A stretch of DNA of 64,000 nt, from the NCBI RefSeq assembly GCF_001424045.1, contig NZ_LMQB01000028.1, forward strand, positions 62,001-126,000, read 5' to 3'. Under the pieces are notes generated by a model, which searched no databases, was not told the DNA's origin, and saw only the letters and a list, made by a program, of their open reading frames with translations. The translations under genes and the position numbers were made by a program. Shown here piece by piece: positions 34,653 through 43,320 of this stretch (positions within the stretch are counted from its first letter, which is position 1; every line of letters begins with the position of its first letter). Source of the DNA: Rhizobium sp. Leaf371. GTDB lineage: Bacteria; Pseudomonadota; Alphaproteobacteria; Rhizobiales; Rhizobiaceae.

Positions 34653-35906
34653 ATGCGTTGGCTTTCGACATTCATCGGTCTTCTCTCCCTCTTCGTCGCG
34701 ACGTCGGTCGTCGCGCAGGAGCCCTATCGCCTTCAGCCCGGCGACACTGTCGAGATCTGGGTGGCCGAAGAGGAAGATCTGCGGCGTACCGCGGTGATCG
34801 GCCCTGATGGATCGTTCTCCTTTCCGCTTGCCGGGCACGTGAAGGCCCAGGGCATGACCGTCGAGGAGCTGGAAACCGCCCTGCGCCAAAGGCTGGCCGG
34901 CTACTACAAGGATGCCCTCAGCCTCACGGCGATGCTGCAGGCCAACACGGCGGCGCAGCCCACGGTGTTCATCGCGGGCGAGGTCTCCACCCCGGGCGAA
35001 TATCGTTTCCGCGACGGCATGACAGTTCTTCATGCGGTCAGCCTGGCCGGCGGCCTCTATCGTCAGGCCATCCCGCCTGCGGATCAGGACCGGGCCATTC
35101 TGGTCGAACGGGACATCAAGCTTGCCGAAAACCGTCTCGACGAGCTCGGCGTTCTCACGGCGCGCCTGCAGGCCGAGCTCGACGGGAAGACCGTGGTCGT
35201 GACCGATCAGGTATCCCTCGACAGCCCGCTCCTGGCGCAGGAGCAGAAAGTTCTCGACGATCGCCATTCCCTGCAGTCCGACCAGGAGGCACGGCAGCAG
35301 GAGGCCGTCGCCATGCAGGGACGCATCGCCGCCTCGGCGCGCAGCGAACTCGAAACGGTCCAGCAGCGTGTCGTGCTTGCCCAGAAGCGGCTCGACAGCA
35401 CGACCGAGCTCGTGGCCAAGGGTGCCGCCCAGGCGGTGCGCCAGTTCGAGCAGGAGAGCGAAGTCGCAACCCTGCGCGGCCTCGTCAGCGAGCTGACCAC
35501 GGGTCTGCTGACGGCGGAGCAACTGGCAACGACCGAGGTCGCGACATTCGAACGGGAGCAGAAGGAACGCCGCACGCAGCTGCATGCGGAGATCGTCGCC
35601 GCCCAGCGGGAACAGTCGGCAACGCGGGCGCGGCTCGCCGACAGCCGCTCGATCCTGTCGATCTATGCCGAGCGGCAGGTCCGCGACGGGCCGGTCGTGC
35701 CGCAGCTGGCGCTTTACAGCATCGTCAGGGCAACCGGCGGCGAGATGCGCGAAATCGCCGCGACCGAGATGACGCCGATCCTGGCCAACGACCTTGTCCG
35801 CGTCGTCTACAGGCCGGCCTTGAGCGGTTCGCCGGCAGATCCGTCCGTCGCGGAGGCTGACAGGGTCGGGCTCCTCACGCTCGGCGGCGACGAGATCTCG
35901 CAATAA
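34653..35906 (+). CDS. polysaccharide export protein, ExoF/Wza-like
   Basis: A 417-residue periplasmic or outer-membrane-associated export protein. It has a signal peptide (cleavage near VVAQE, about 22), a Poly_export domain ('YRLQPGDTVEIWVAEE', about 25-40), an SLBB repeat ('TVFIAGEVSTPGEYRF', about 107-122) and a long coiled coil (about 165-340). This build matches ExoF of rhizobial succinoglycan synthesis rather than the shorter Wza lipoprotein, since no lipobox Cys is seen. It would work with the following chain-length protein to take the polymer across the periplasm. It is first in the plus-strand export block. Confidence 0.88.
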   Translation: MRWLSTFIGLLSLFVATSVVAQEPYRLQPGDTVEIWVAEEEDLRRTAVIGPDGSFSFPLAGHVKAQGMTVEELETALRQRLAGYYKDALSLTAMLQANTAAQPTVFIAGEVSTPGEYRFRDGMTVLHAVSLAGGLYRQAIPPADQDRAILVERDIKLAENRLDELGVLTARLQAELDGKTVVVTDQVSLDSPLLAQEQKVLDDRHSLQSDQEARQQEAVAMQGRIAASARSELETVQQRVVLAQKRLDSTTELVAKGAAQAVRQFEQESEVATLRGLVSELTTGLLTAEQLATTEVATFEREQKERRTQLHAEIVAAQREQSATRARLADSRSILSIYAERQVRDGPVVPQLALYSIVRATGGEMREIAATEMTPILANDLVRVVYRPALSGSPADPSVAEADRVGLLTLGGDEISQ

Positions 35907-35972
35907 GCCGGTATTTCTTCAGACGACAAAAACACTTCATTCATGGGACGGTTCGGGGGCGATAGACGGGTG

Positions 35973-37424
35973 ATGTCGAAACTCATAGTGCGCAATATCC
36001 AGTATTATCTCGATCTTCTGCTGTTGAAGCCGATTTACGCGATCGTCCCCGCCGTGATCGCGGCGTTCCTCGGCATCGTCATCGTCTTCACGATGGATCG
36101 GGCCTATTACGCCGAGGGCCTGATCGTCATGGAGGTCCAGCAGACGCCCACGGCCCTGTTGTCGCCCACGGTCTCCAACGAGCGGCTGCAATTCATCGAA
36201 CAACGGGTGCTCGCGCGCGAAAATCTCCTTTCGCTGGCCAAGCGCTTCGATCTCTTTCCCCAGGTTCGCGACACCATCACCGACACCGAACTTGCCGACC
36301 TGATCCGCAAGCAGATCACATTCGCCAGCACCATGTCGGACCCTTCGACGCAATTCGCCAGCAATACGTCGGCCAGGATCGGCTTCAAGTACAGCGATCC
36401 GGACGTCGCGGCGGCCGTTGCAGAGGCACTCGTGCGCATGGTCATCGATGACGGCAAGCGCATCCGCGTCGGGCGTGCGTCCGATACGGTCCGCTTCCTC
36501 GTCCGGGAAGTCGGCGGCCTGACGGAGCAGTTTCAGGCGCGTGAGCGGGCCTGGGCGCAGTTCGTATCCGACAATAGCGACGCAATGCCCGGCAGGATGC
36601 CGACACTGCTCGGTGAGATCCAGGACAAGAAGCGCGAACTGACCGAGCTGGACACGACGATCTCGCGGTCGCGCGACGATCTCAGCCTTCTGGAGGCCCA
36701 ATTCCGCCTCGGCGTCCGACAGGCCGATGTGACGACGCGTCAGCGTACGCAGATCGCGGCGCTGCGGACGGAGCTGACCGAGCGCCTGCTGACCTATTCG
36801 GACAGCCACCCTGTGGTGCGGGGTCTGCGCCAGCGTCTCGACGCGCTGGAGCGGCAGGCCTTGCAGCCGGTGGCGCCGGATGGCGACATCCGGTCGATCG
36901 ACCGGTCGGGCCTGACGCCCGAACTGGCTTTGACCGCAGATCAGATCGATCTTGCCCGGCCGCGACTGGACGCTCTGCAGGGGCAGCGCCGCACGCTGTC
37001 GGATCGTCTTGCCGCATTGGAGGCGACGGCCGCACGCGGTTCCGATGTCGAAACGCGCCTCGGTGCCATACAGGTGGAGCGCGAGGGCCTGCAGCGCAAC
37101 CTCGACGAGATGAACGCCAAGGTGGATGCCGCGCGGCGCGGCGAACGTATCGAACAGGACGACTCCGCCGTCAACATCCAGATCATCGAGACACCCGAGG
37201 TTCCCCGTTACCCGACGGAACCGCGGCGGCTGAAGATGCTTCTGGGCGTTGCCTTTGCGGCGCTCCTCGCCGGTGCAGCCGGTGTCTATGTCGCCGACCT
37301 TTTCAGCCCGACCATCCGCGGTGCCTTCGACCTGACCACTGTGCTGGAGGGGCAGACCCTCCTGATGATACCCCGCTGGCCCGACCAGTCCGGACGCCCG
37401 GCGGCGGGCGAGGGATACGCCTGA
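35973..37424 (+). CDS. chain-length/export protein, Wzz/GumC-like
   Basis: A 483-residue polysaccharide co-polymerase. It has an N-terminal span (about 25-47), a long periplasmic coiled-coil region (about 150-400) and a C-terminal Pro-rich segment plus span ('VPRYPTEPRRLKMLLGVAF', about 410-428) typical of Wzz/GumC. It sets chain length with the Wzy polymerase and contacts the export channel. The kinase domain found at the C-terminus of ExoP is not here; a separate CpsD-like protein follows. ATG 35973 (MSKLIVRN) is preferred over an ATG ten codons upstream that lacks a ribosome site. Confidence 0.87.
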   Translation: MSKLIVRNIQYYLDLLLLKPIYAIVPAVIAAFLGIVIVFTMDRAYYAEGLIVMEVQQTPTALLSPTVSNERLQFIEQRVLARENLLSLAKRFDLFPQVRDTITDTELADLIRKQITFASTMSDPSTQFASNTSARIGFKYSDPDVAAAVAEALVRMVIDDGKRIRVGRASDTVRFLVREVGGLTEQFQARERAWAQFVSDNSDAMPGRMPTLLGEIQDKKRELTELDTTISRSRDDLSLLEAQFRLGVRQADVTTRQRTQIAALRTELTERLLTYSDSHPVVRGLRQRLDALERQALQPVAPDGDIRSIDRSGLTPELALTADQIDLARPRLDALQGQRRTLSDRLAALEATAARGSDVETRLGAIQVEREGLQRNLDEMNAKVDAARRGERIEQDDSAVNIQIIETPEVPRYPTEPRRLKMLLGVAFAALLAGAAGVYVADLFSPTIRGAFDLTTVLEGQTLLMIPRWPDQSGRPAAGEGYA

Positions 37425-37500
37425 CGACCACGCAGAATGGCCCGGAAAGAACAGCGCCGGGCTCGCATGAAAATTTAACAGACAACGCGAGGCGGGACTC

Positions 37501-38301
37501 ATGGACACCATCACCAAGGCGCTGGCACGGACGAAGAGAGCGTCCGATGCGATCGATCTCAACCTGTTCAAGTCGCCGGCGTCCGTCGACGGACGACTGC
37601 CTGAGATGCGCGCGCCGATGCCGGACGCGGAGTCCGACTTGCTCTCCCTCCATCGTCTCCGGTCGCAGCATCTCGTCGCCTTCGACAGCGGCGATCCCGT
37701 CACGCGTCTCTACGACATGCTGCGCAATCAGCTCGTGAGCCTGGGAATCGGACCGAAAAAACCGGTGGTGGCCGTGGCCGCACCGACCAAGCGTTGCGGC
37801 ACCACGATCACGGCCGTCAACCTTGCTCTAAGCTTCGCCCGGATGCCGGGCGCCAATGTGCTTCTGATCGATGCGAACGTCGGATCGAACGCGATCGGCC
37901 GGCTTATGGGCCTGCGGGCCATTCACGCTCCGGACGGCACCATGGGAGCGCCGGCGGCCGGACTGCGCAGGGTCGGCGTCGGCAGCAGCCATCTCCATAT
38001 TCTCTCGATACCGGCAGCAGAGCGTCCGAGCGGCGGCGTTGCAACCGAGGAGACGTTTCGCGTCGAGGAAATGATCGACCAGGCGCGGGAGAGACTGCGC
38101 CCGAGCGTCGTCATCGTCGATCTGCCGGCGATGCTGACGAACGACGGCAGCGCGGCGCTCGTGCAGCACGCCGATGCCGTCACGCTCGTCCTTGCCACCC
38201 GGGAAACGAAACTCTCCGATATCGAGGTCTGCAAGACCTATATCGGTGCCGGCAAGGCGACCATGTTCGTTCTGAACAAATGCGGGAAACACGGCTTCTG
38301 A
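37501..38301 (+). CDS. CpsD/CapB-like P-loop protein with degenerate Walker A
   Basis: A 266-residue MinD/ParA-fold protein of the bacterial tyrosine-kinase type, the usual cytoplasmic partner of a Wzz/GumC protein. The fold marks are there ('VLLIDANVGSN' as Walker A', about 120-130; 'PSVVIVDLPAML' as Walker B). But the P-loop reads 'APTKRCGTTIT' (94-104): the GK[ST] lysine is Thr. The C-terminus ('LNKCGKHGF') also lacks the tyrosine cluster that BY-kinases phosphorylate. It may therefore be a non-catalytic partner. It follows the GumC-like gene by 76 bases. Confidence 0.8.
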   Translation: MDTITKALARTKRASDAIDLNLFKSPASVDGRLPEMRAPMPDAESDLLSLHRLRSQHLVAFDSGDPVTRLYDMLRNQLVSLGIGPKKPVVAVAAPTKRCGTTITAVNLALSFARMPGANVLLIDANVGSNAIGRLMGLRAIHAPDGTMGAPAAGLRRVGVGSSHLHILSIPAAERPSGGVATEETFRVEEMIDQARERLRPSVVIVDLPAMLTNDGSAALVQHADAVTLVLATRETKLSDIEVCKTYIGAGKATMFVLNKCGKHGF

Positions 38302-38373
38302 TCATCCGCCCCTAACGGCGCATCGGCGCCGGAGACACGATCTTCGAAACGCCTCATGCTGCGGAGCGGTTGA

Positions 38374-39237
38374 ATGTATGAAAGCTACTATGGGCTGAAC
38401 GAGAAGCCGTTTTCGATCATTCCCGATCCGAAATTTCTCTATTTCAGCCCTTCGCATCTGATGGCTTTTTCGATGCTGGAATACGGGATCATCAATCAGG
38501 CCGGGTTCACCGTCATCACCGGCGCCATCGGATCGGGCAAGACGACGCTCGTCAATCATCTCCTGGCAAGCATGCAGGGGGAAGCCCGGATCGGGTTGAT
38601 ATCCCATACGCCCGCCAATTTCGGCAATCTGCTGGAATGGATCCTCATGGCATTCGGACAGCCGTTCGAAGGGGCATCCTATCCGGCACTCTACAAGCGC
38701 TTCTGCGATTTCGTGGCGTCGGGCGACAGGCCCGGCAGCCGCGTCGTCCTCGTGATAGACGAGGCGCAGAACCTTCAGATCGACCGGCTGGAGGAACTGC
38801 GGATGCTGTCCAACATCAACCGTGACAGGATGATGATGCAGCTCGTCCTCGTCGGACAGCCCGAGTTGCGCGACATGCTGCAGTCCTCGGGCATGGTGCA
38901 GTTTGCCCAGCGTGTCTCCTCGGACTTCCATTTGCCGGAACTGGAGTCGAGGGAGGCCAGCAAATACATCAATCACCGGATACGGGTCGCCGGCGGCCGT
39001 CCCGAGCTCTTCTCCAATCCGGCCAAGATGATGCTGCATGAGGAAGCGCGCGGTGTTCCCCGCATCATCAACGTTCTGGCCGATCGCTGCCTGGTCTATG
39101 CCTATGCCAAATCGGCGAAGGTCGTCAGCTCCAGCATCGTCCGCAAGGTGCTGATCGACCGGCAACGGCACGGGATTGCCGCGCGTATTCCGCGCCTTCC
39201 CCTCGCTCCCGCCGCTTACAACCCGATGGAAACGTGA
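38374..39237 (+). CDS. ExeA/GspA-type AAA ATPase of polysaccharide loci
   Basis: A 287-residue AAA ATPase. It opens 'MYESYYGLNEKPFSIIPDPK', the standard start of ExeA-like ATPases, with Walker A 'TGAIGSGKTT' (49-58) and Walker B 'VVLVIDEAQNL' (about 128-138), then the sensor region 'VLVGQPELRDML'. Such ATPases accompany EPS operons of the exosortase/PEP-CTERM type in other proteobacteria, directly after the Wzz and kinase-like genes exactly as here. No exosortase gene is in this window. Here it might energise assembly or supply the nucleotide-binding role that the CpsD-like neighbour has lost (inference). Confidence 0.87.
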   Translation: MYESYYGLNEKPFSIIPDPKFLYFSPSHLMAFSMLEYGIINQAGFTVITGAIGSGKTTLVNHLLASMQGEARIGLISHTPANFGNLLEWILMAFGQPFEGASYPALYKRFCDFVASGDRPGSRVVLVIDEAQNLQIDRLEELRMLSNINRDRMMMQLVLVGQPELRDMLQSSGMVQFAQRVSSDFHLPELESREASKYINHRIRVAGGRPELFSNPAKMMLHEEARGVPRIINVLADRCLVYAYAKSAKVVSSSIVRKVLIDRQRHGIAARIPRLPLAPAAYNPMET

Positions 39238-39251
39238 GGAGGCACCCGCCG

Positions 39252-40238
39252 ATGCAGGTCGAGCCCACATTGGCGGTCGTGATCGTGAACTTCCGGACGG
39301 CCGATCTTGCGATCGACTGCCTCGCCTCCCTGGCCGTCCCGGGAACCGTTCCCGAAAAGACCCGGATCGTGATCGTCGACGCCGTTTCAGGCGACGGTTC
39401 GGCGGAGAAAATCGCCGCTGCGATCGCGGAGCGGGGCTGGGCCGGAAACGTCGATTTCCGCGCGCTCGACGTCAATGGCGGTTTTTCCTACGGCAACAAT
39501 CGCGCCATCGACCATGCGCTCGAGGCGGGGCGGCCGGACTATGTGCTGCTCCTCAATCCGGATACCGTGGCCCGGCCCGGGTCCATCCGCAGCCTTGTCA
39601 GCTTCATGGAACGGCATCCGGCTGCAGGCATCGCCGGAAGCCGGCTGGAGGATCCCGACGGGACGCCCCAGGCCTGCGCCTTCCGGTTTCCGTCTTTGGC
39701 AGCGGACTTCGAAAGCGAAGTCCGGTTCGGCCCGGTCACCCGTCTCCTGCGCCGCTGGCAGGTCGCCCCGCCGATGCCCGATACGCCCGCGCGGATCGAC
39801 TGGGTTTCTGGCGCTTCGATGCTCGTGCGCTACGATGTTTTTGAAGAGATCGGCGGGCTCGATGAGGATTACTTCCTCTATTACGAAGAGGTCGATTTCT
39901 GCCTGCGCGCGGCGAAGGCCGGTTGGGAATGCTGGCATGTCCCCGCGAGCCGGGTCGTTCACCTGGTCGGCCAGGCAACCGGCGTCACCCTGCGCGATCG
40001 TCGTCCAGCCCGTCGCCCGTCTTACTGGTTCAATTCCCGCAAACGCTACTATCTGAAGCATCACGGTGCGGCCTACCGGTTGATGGCCGACACGGCCTGG
40101 GTCGTCGGCCATGTTCTGTGCCGGATGCGGATGTTTCTGGAGGGGAAACGCTCAGGCGGACCGCCGAAACTATTGGGCGATTTCATCCGTCACGCCAGCC
40201 CGGTGACGACGATCGATGGTGGCAAGCCCCGGCGCTGA
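39252..40238 (+). CDS. glycosyltransferase family 2, rhamnosyltransferase-like
   Basis: A 328-residue GT-A glycosyltransferase. 'LAVVIVNFRTADLAIDCLAS' (about 7-26) starts the nucleotide-binding fold, 'VLLLNPDTVARPG' (about 95-107) carries the metal-binding DxD-type motif, and 'FLYYEEVDFCLRAAKAGWEC' (about 205-224) is the acceptor/base region typical of WbbL-like rhamnosyltransferases. GTG 39234 overlaps the ATPase stop, but ATG 39252 has GAGGAGG nine bases before it. It probably adds one sugar of the repeat unit. Confidence 0.88.
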   Translation: MQVEPTLAVVIVNFRTADLAIDCLASLAVPGTVPEKTRIVIVDAVSGDGSAEKIAAAIAERGWAGNVDFRALDVNGGFSYGNNRAIDHALEAGRPDYVLLLNPDTVARPGSIRSLVSFMERHPAAGIAGSRLEDPDGTPQACAFRFPSLAADFESEVRFGPVTRLLRRWQVAPPMPDTPARIDWVSGASMLVRYDVFEEIGGLDEDYFLYYEEVDFCLRAAKAGWECWHVPASRVVHLVGQATGVTLRDRRPARRPSYWFNSRKRYYLKHHGAAYRLMADTAWVVGHVLCRMRMFLEGKRSGGPPKLLGDFIRHASPVTTIDGGKPRR

Positions 40239-40263
40239 TGATGTGCCGGGCGGAGCGGATCTG

Positions 40264-41520
40264 TCAGACCGCCTGCGCGGTCGCGCCGGCGGGAAGGGGG
40301 CGTTTCGCGGGCGACCGTGTCTTCTGCGATATCGCAAACAGCCCCTCGAGCCGTTCCGCCGACACGGCGATGTCGTGGCGTTCCAGCACCCTGCGGCGAC
40401 CGGCCATGCCCATACGGGCCAGCTCCTGCTCGCTCGCCGTCAGGGCTGTGCGCATGGCATCCGCGAGGCTCTCGACGTCCCCGGCCGGCACAAGCCAGCC
40501 AGTCTCCGGCGTCAAAAGTTCGGGAATGCCGGCGACATAGGTCGAGATCGCAGGCCGCATCAGCGCCATGGTCTCCATCAGCACGACGGGGAGGCCTTCG
40601 GCAAAACTCGGCAGCACCATCACCCTCGCCCGCGTGATTTCACGGCGGACCTCGTCCTGGGAAAGCCAGCCGGCCAGGATCACGGTCTTTTCGAGCGACA
40701 GACGGGTGATCGTGCGTTCCAGCTCATCCTTCAACGGCCCGCCGCCAACGAGGACGAGCTGGAATGCAACGCCCGCATCGCGCAGGCGCGCGGCCGCCTC
40801 GACCAGCAGCATCTGCCCCTTCTGTTCGCAGAGCCGGCCGATATTGACGAGGCGAAACTCGGTGGACGGTTCGCTTGCCGGTTCGCGGCGATAATCTTCG
40901 TCGATGCCGCAGGGAACGATGTGGATCTTCTGCCAATCCTTTGCCGGAATCCAGCGCATGAGCTGGCTGCGGCCGAACGAGCTGATGGCCACGACGAAGG
41001 CGGCCTTTTCGGCCTTTCGCGACAGGCCGAGTTCCTCCGGCCTGTCGAATTCCTCCGGCCCGTGGACCGTGAAACTGAAGGGCGTGCCGCTGATCTCGTG
41101 GGCGATGGCTGCAACCGCGGCCGGGTTCGTGCCGAAATGGACGTGAAGATGGGCGATCCCGTCGTCCCGGCACCAGCGCGCCAGAAGGATGGCCTCGCCC
41201 AGACAGATCAGGTGCTTCACATAGCCGTTTCGCGCGCTTCGGGCGAGGCGAAGCGCCGATCCGAACGCTGCGACCAGACCTCTGGGATGATAGAACAGTG
41301 CCTGAAGGCCCGCGGTCAGGAATGCGACAATGCCCGCCCGGAGAAGATGGCGCGTCAGCCGCGCCTCCGAAAGATCGTCCGCGTCCTTCAACGCAACGGC
41401 CGACGGGCGGATCGCATACCGGTCGACCTCATGTCCGCGCGCCTCAAGCGCCGCGATCTCCCGGCGGATGAAGGTATGGCTCGGCGCGGGATACTGGTTG
41501 GTGAAATATCCGATGCGCAT
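40264..41520 (-). CDS. glycosyltransferase family 4, WcaL/AmsK-like
   Basis: A 418-residue GT-B glycosyltransferase. 'MRIGYFTNQYPAPSHTFIRR' is the start shared by colanic acid and amylovoran transferases; 'HLHVHFGTNPA' (about 125), 'LVNIGRLCEQKGQMLLVEA' (about 222-240) and 'PSFAEGLPVVLMETMALMRP' (about 317-336, the E-x7-E motif) are clear. It transfers a hexose to the lipid-linked intermediate. It is transcribed against its neighbours, so the locus has several promoters. Confidence 0.9.
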   Translation of the reverse strand: MRIGYFTNQYPAPSHTFIRREIAALEARGHEVDRYAIRPSAVALKDADDLSEARLTRHLLRAGIVAFLTAGLQALFYHPRGLVAAFGSALRLARSARNGYVKHLICLGEAILLARWCRDDGIAHLHVHFGTNPAAVAAIAHEISGTPFSFTVHGPEEFDRPEELGLSRKAEKAAFVVAISSFGRSQLMRWIPAKDWQKIHIVPCGIDEDYRREPASEPSTEFRLVNIGRLCEQKGQMLLVEAAARLRDAGVAFQLVLVGGGPLKDELERTITRLSLEKTVILAGWLSQDEVRREITRARVMVLPSFAEGLPVVLMETMALMRPAISTYVAGIPELLTPETGWLVPAGDVESLADAMRTALTASEQELARMGMAGRRRVLERHDIAVSAERLEGLFAISQKTRSPAKRPLPAGATAQAV

Positions 41521-41769
41521 GGAGACCACGATCCTTGAGACCCGGGACGGGGAGAGCCGGAGAGGGAAGAGACACGTTAAGCGCCCAGTATAGGATCAGC
41601 GGCGGTTATCCGACGAACTAGACAAAAGGGGAGGTTGACGTCCGCAGGCTCCATCGAAAGGCGCCGTTTACAAGGCGCGCGGTGCTGCCATAGGAGAATG
41701 GTGGACCCCGTCCCTGCAAGAAGGCTGCGGAGACGCGATCCTGCAAGCGAACGTTCCCGGAGCTGATCG

Positions 41770-43308
41770 ATGCATCGCCGAACCGCCCTGAAAATCCTGT
41801 CCGGCCTTGCCTTGCTGCCATCCGTGCGCGGTGTCGAGGCCTTCGCCAAAAGCGCGCCGCCGGCCGGCCGGCAGATCGGGATCAATCTGGCGGGGCTTTC
41901 CTACTGGGGCAACGAGCAGCCGTTCTCGAACCTGTCCATGGCGGCTTCCCCCTGGCGGATGCAGCCGGAGACGGCGCCCTTCAGCTGGACCTATCCGCTG
42001 CCGCCGATGACGGCGGAGAAATATCCCCTCTCGGTGCCGCGCGGCAGCTATCTGGAAACGTTTCTCATCCACACGCCGCATCGCGATCACCTGCCCATTG
42101 ATCTCGTCGTGCAGTATGACGGAGACGGTCGCCTCGACTATACCGGTGCGGCCGTGACGAAGCGGCGCCGGGGCGAGGACGTCATCCGGGACCTGCGTCA
42201 GGGCGGCGCGATCTCCGCCCGGCTGGTTGCCACCGATGCCCGCGACCCGTTGCGCAACCTGCGGCTCTATCCGAAAAATGCGGTGCCGCAGGCATCCGAG
42301 ACGTTTCGACAGCCGTTTCTCGACCGCTGGAAGCCGATGTCGGCCCTGCGCTTCATGGACTGGATGGACACCAACAATTCCAAGATCGTCAGCTGGTCGG
42401 ACAGGCCCGCCTATGCCCGCTTCGGCCAGTCGGAAGGCGGCGTCGCGCTCGAATACATGGTGGAGCTTGCCAACACGCTGCGGATTGCGCCCTGGTTCAC
42501 TCTGCCGCACAGGGCCGATGACGATCACGTGCGCCGATTTGCCGAGCAGGTGCGACGCGATCTCGACCCGGCGCTGCCGGTCTACGTCGAATATTCCAAC
42601 GAGGTCTGGAACGGAATGTTCGAACAGGCCGCCTATGCGCGGCAGGAGGGTCTGCGCCGAAATCTGTCGGTCCACGATTTCGAAGCCCAGTTGCGCTTCT
42701 ATGCGCAACGGTCGAGCGAGGTCATCGACATCTGGGAAAAGGCGTTCGGCAGCGACAAGGACAGGGTGCTCGGCGTCTACGCCTCCCAGGCGGGGATCGG
42801 ATGGGCAAGCGAGACGATCCTGTCCTGGGGCAACGCCCGGAAACATGCCGACGTGCTGGCCGTCGCCCCCTATTTCGGCGGCTCCATCGGCTCGCCCGAA
42901 CAGGCTGCCGCCGTCTCGCGCTGGACGCTGGACGAACTCTTCGAGGCGCTGGATGCCGATATCGACGGCGCGAACAAGGTGATGATCGAGACGCAGGCAA
43001 GCATTGCCAAAACCTTCGGCGTCGGCCTCGTCGCCTATGAGGGCGGGCAGCATCTCGCGGGCCATTCGGGCGTCGAAAACAACGAGAAGATCGACCAGCT
43101 GTTTCGCAGCGCCAACCGGGATCGACGGATGGCCGGACTCTACCGGAAGCATCTGAACAACTGGTGGGCGGCCGGGGGTCAAACCTACGTCCTCTACAAT
43201 TCCATGGGCAGCTACAGCAAATGGGGTAGCTGGGGTCTGCTCGAAACCGAATCCTCCGCCGCGGACTCTCCCAAATGGGAAACGGTCAGGACCTTTCTTG
43301 AGGGGTAG
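41770..43308 (+). CDS. exported clan GH-A-like glycoside hydrolase, often labelled cellulose-binding
   Basis: A 512-residue exported protein. The signal peptide 'MHRRTALKILSGLALLPSV' has two Arg and could use Tat or Sec. The body looks like a TIM-barrel hydrolase: 'VYVEYSNEVWNGMFEQA' (about 274-290) resembles the Asn-Glu acid/base motif at strand 4 of clan GH-A, and 'GLVAYEGGQHLAGHSG' (about 419-434) fits the nucleophile Glu at strand 7. Homologous proteins are often named 'cellulose-binding protein' without a proven activity. In an EPS locus a periplasmic endo-hydrolase that trims or releases polymer is plausible. It precedes a GT2 gene by 12 bases. Confidence 0.7.
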   Translation: MHRRTALKILSGLALLPSVRGVEAFAKSAPPAGRQIGINLAGLSYWGNEQPFSNLSMAASPWRMQPETAPFSWTYPLPPMTAEKYPLSVPRGSYLETFLIHTPHRDHLPIDLVVQYDGDGRLDYTGAAVTKRRRGEDVIRDLRQGGAISARLVATDARDPLRNLRLYPKNAVPQASETFRQPFLDRWKPMSALRFMDWMDTNNSKIVSWSDRPAYARFGQSEGGVALEYMVELANTLRIAPWFTLPHRADDDHVRRFAEQVRRDLDPALPVYVEYSNEVWNGMFEQAAYARQEGLRRNLSVHDFEAQLRFYAQRSSEVIDIWEKAFGSDKDRVLGVYASQAGIGWASETILSWGNARKHADVLAVAPYFGGSIGSPEQAAAVSRWTLDELFEALDADIDGANKVMIETQASIAKTFGVGLVAYEGGQHLAGHSGVENNEKIDQLFRSANRDRRMAGLYRKHLNNWWAAGGQTYVLYNSMGSYSKWGSWGLLETESSAADSPKWETVRTFLEG

Positions 43309-43320
43309 GAGATCGACGCC

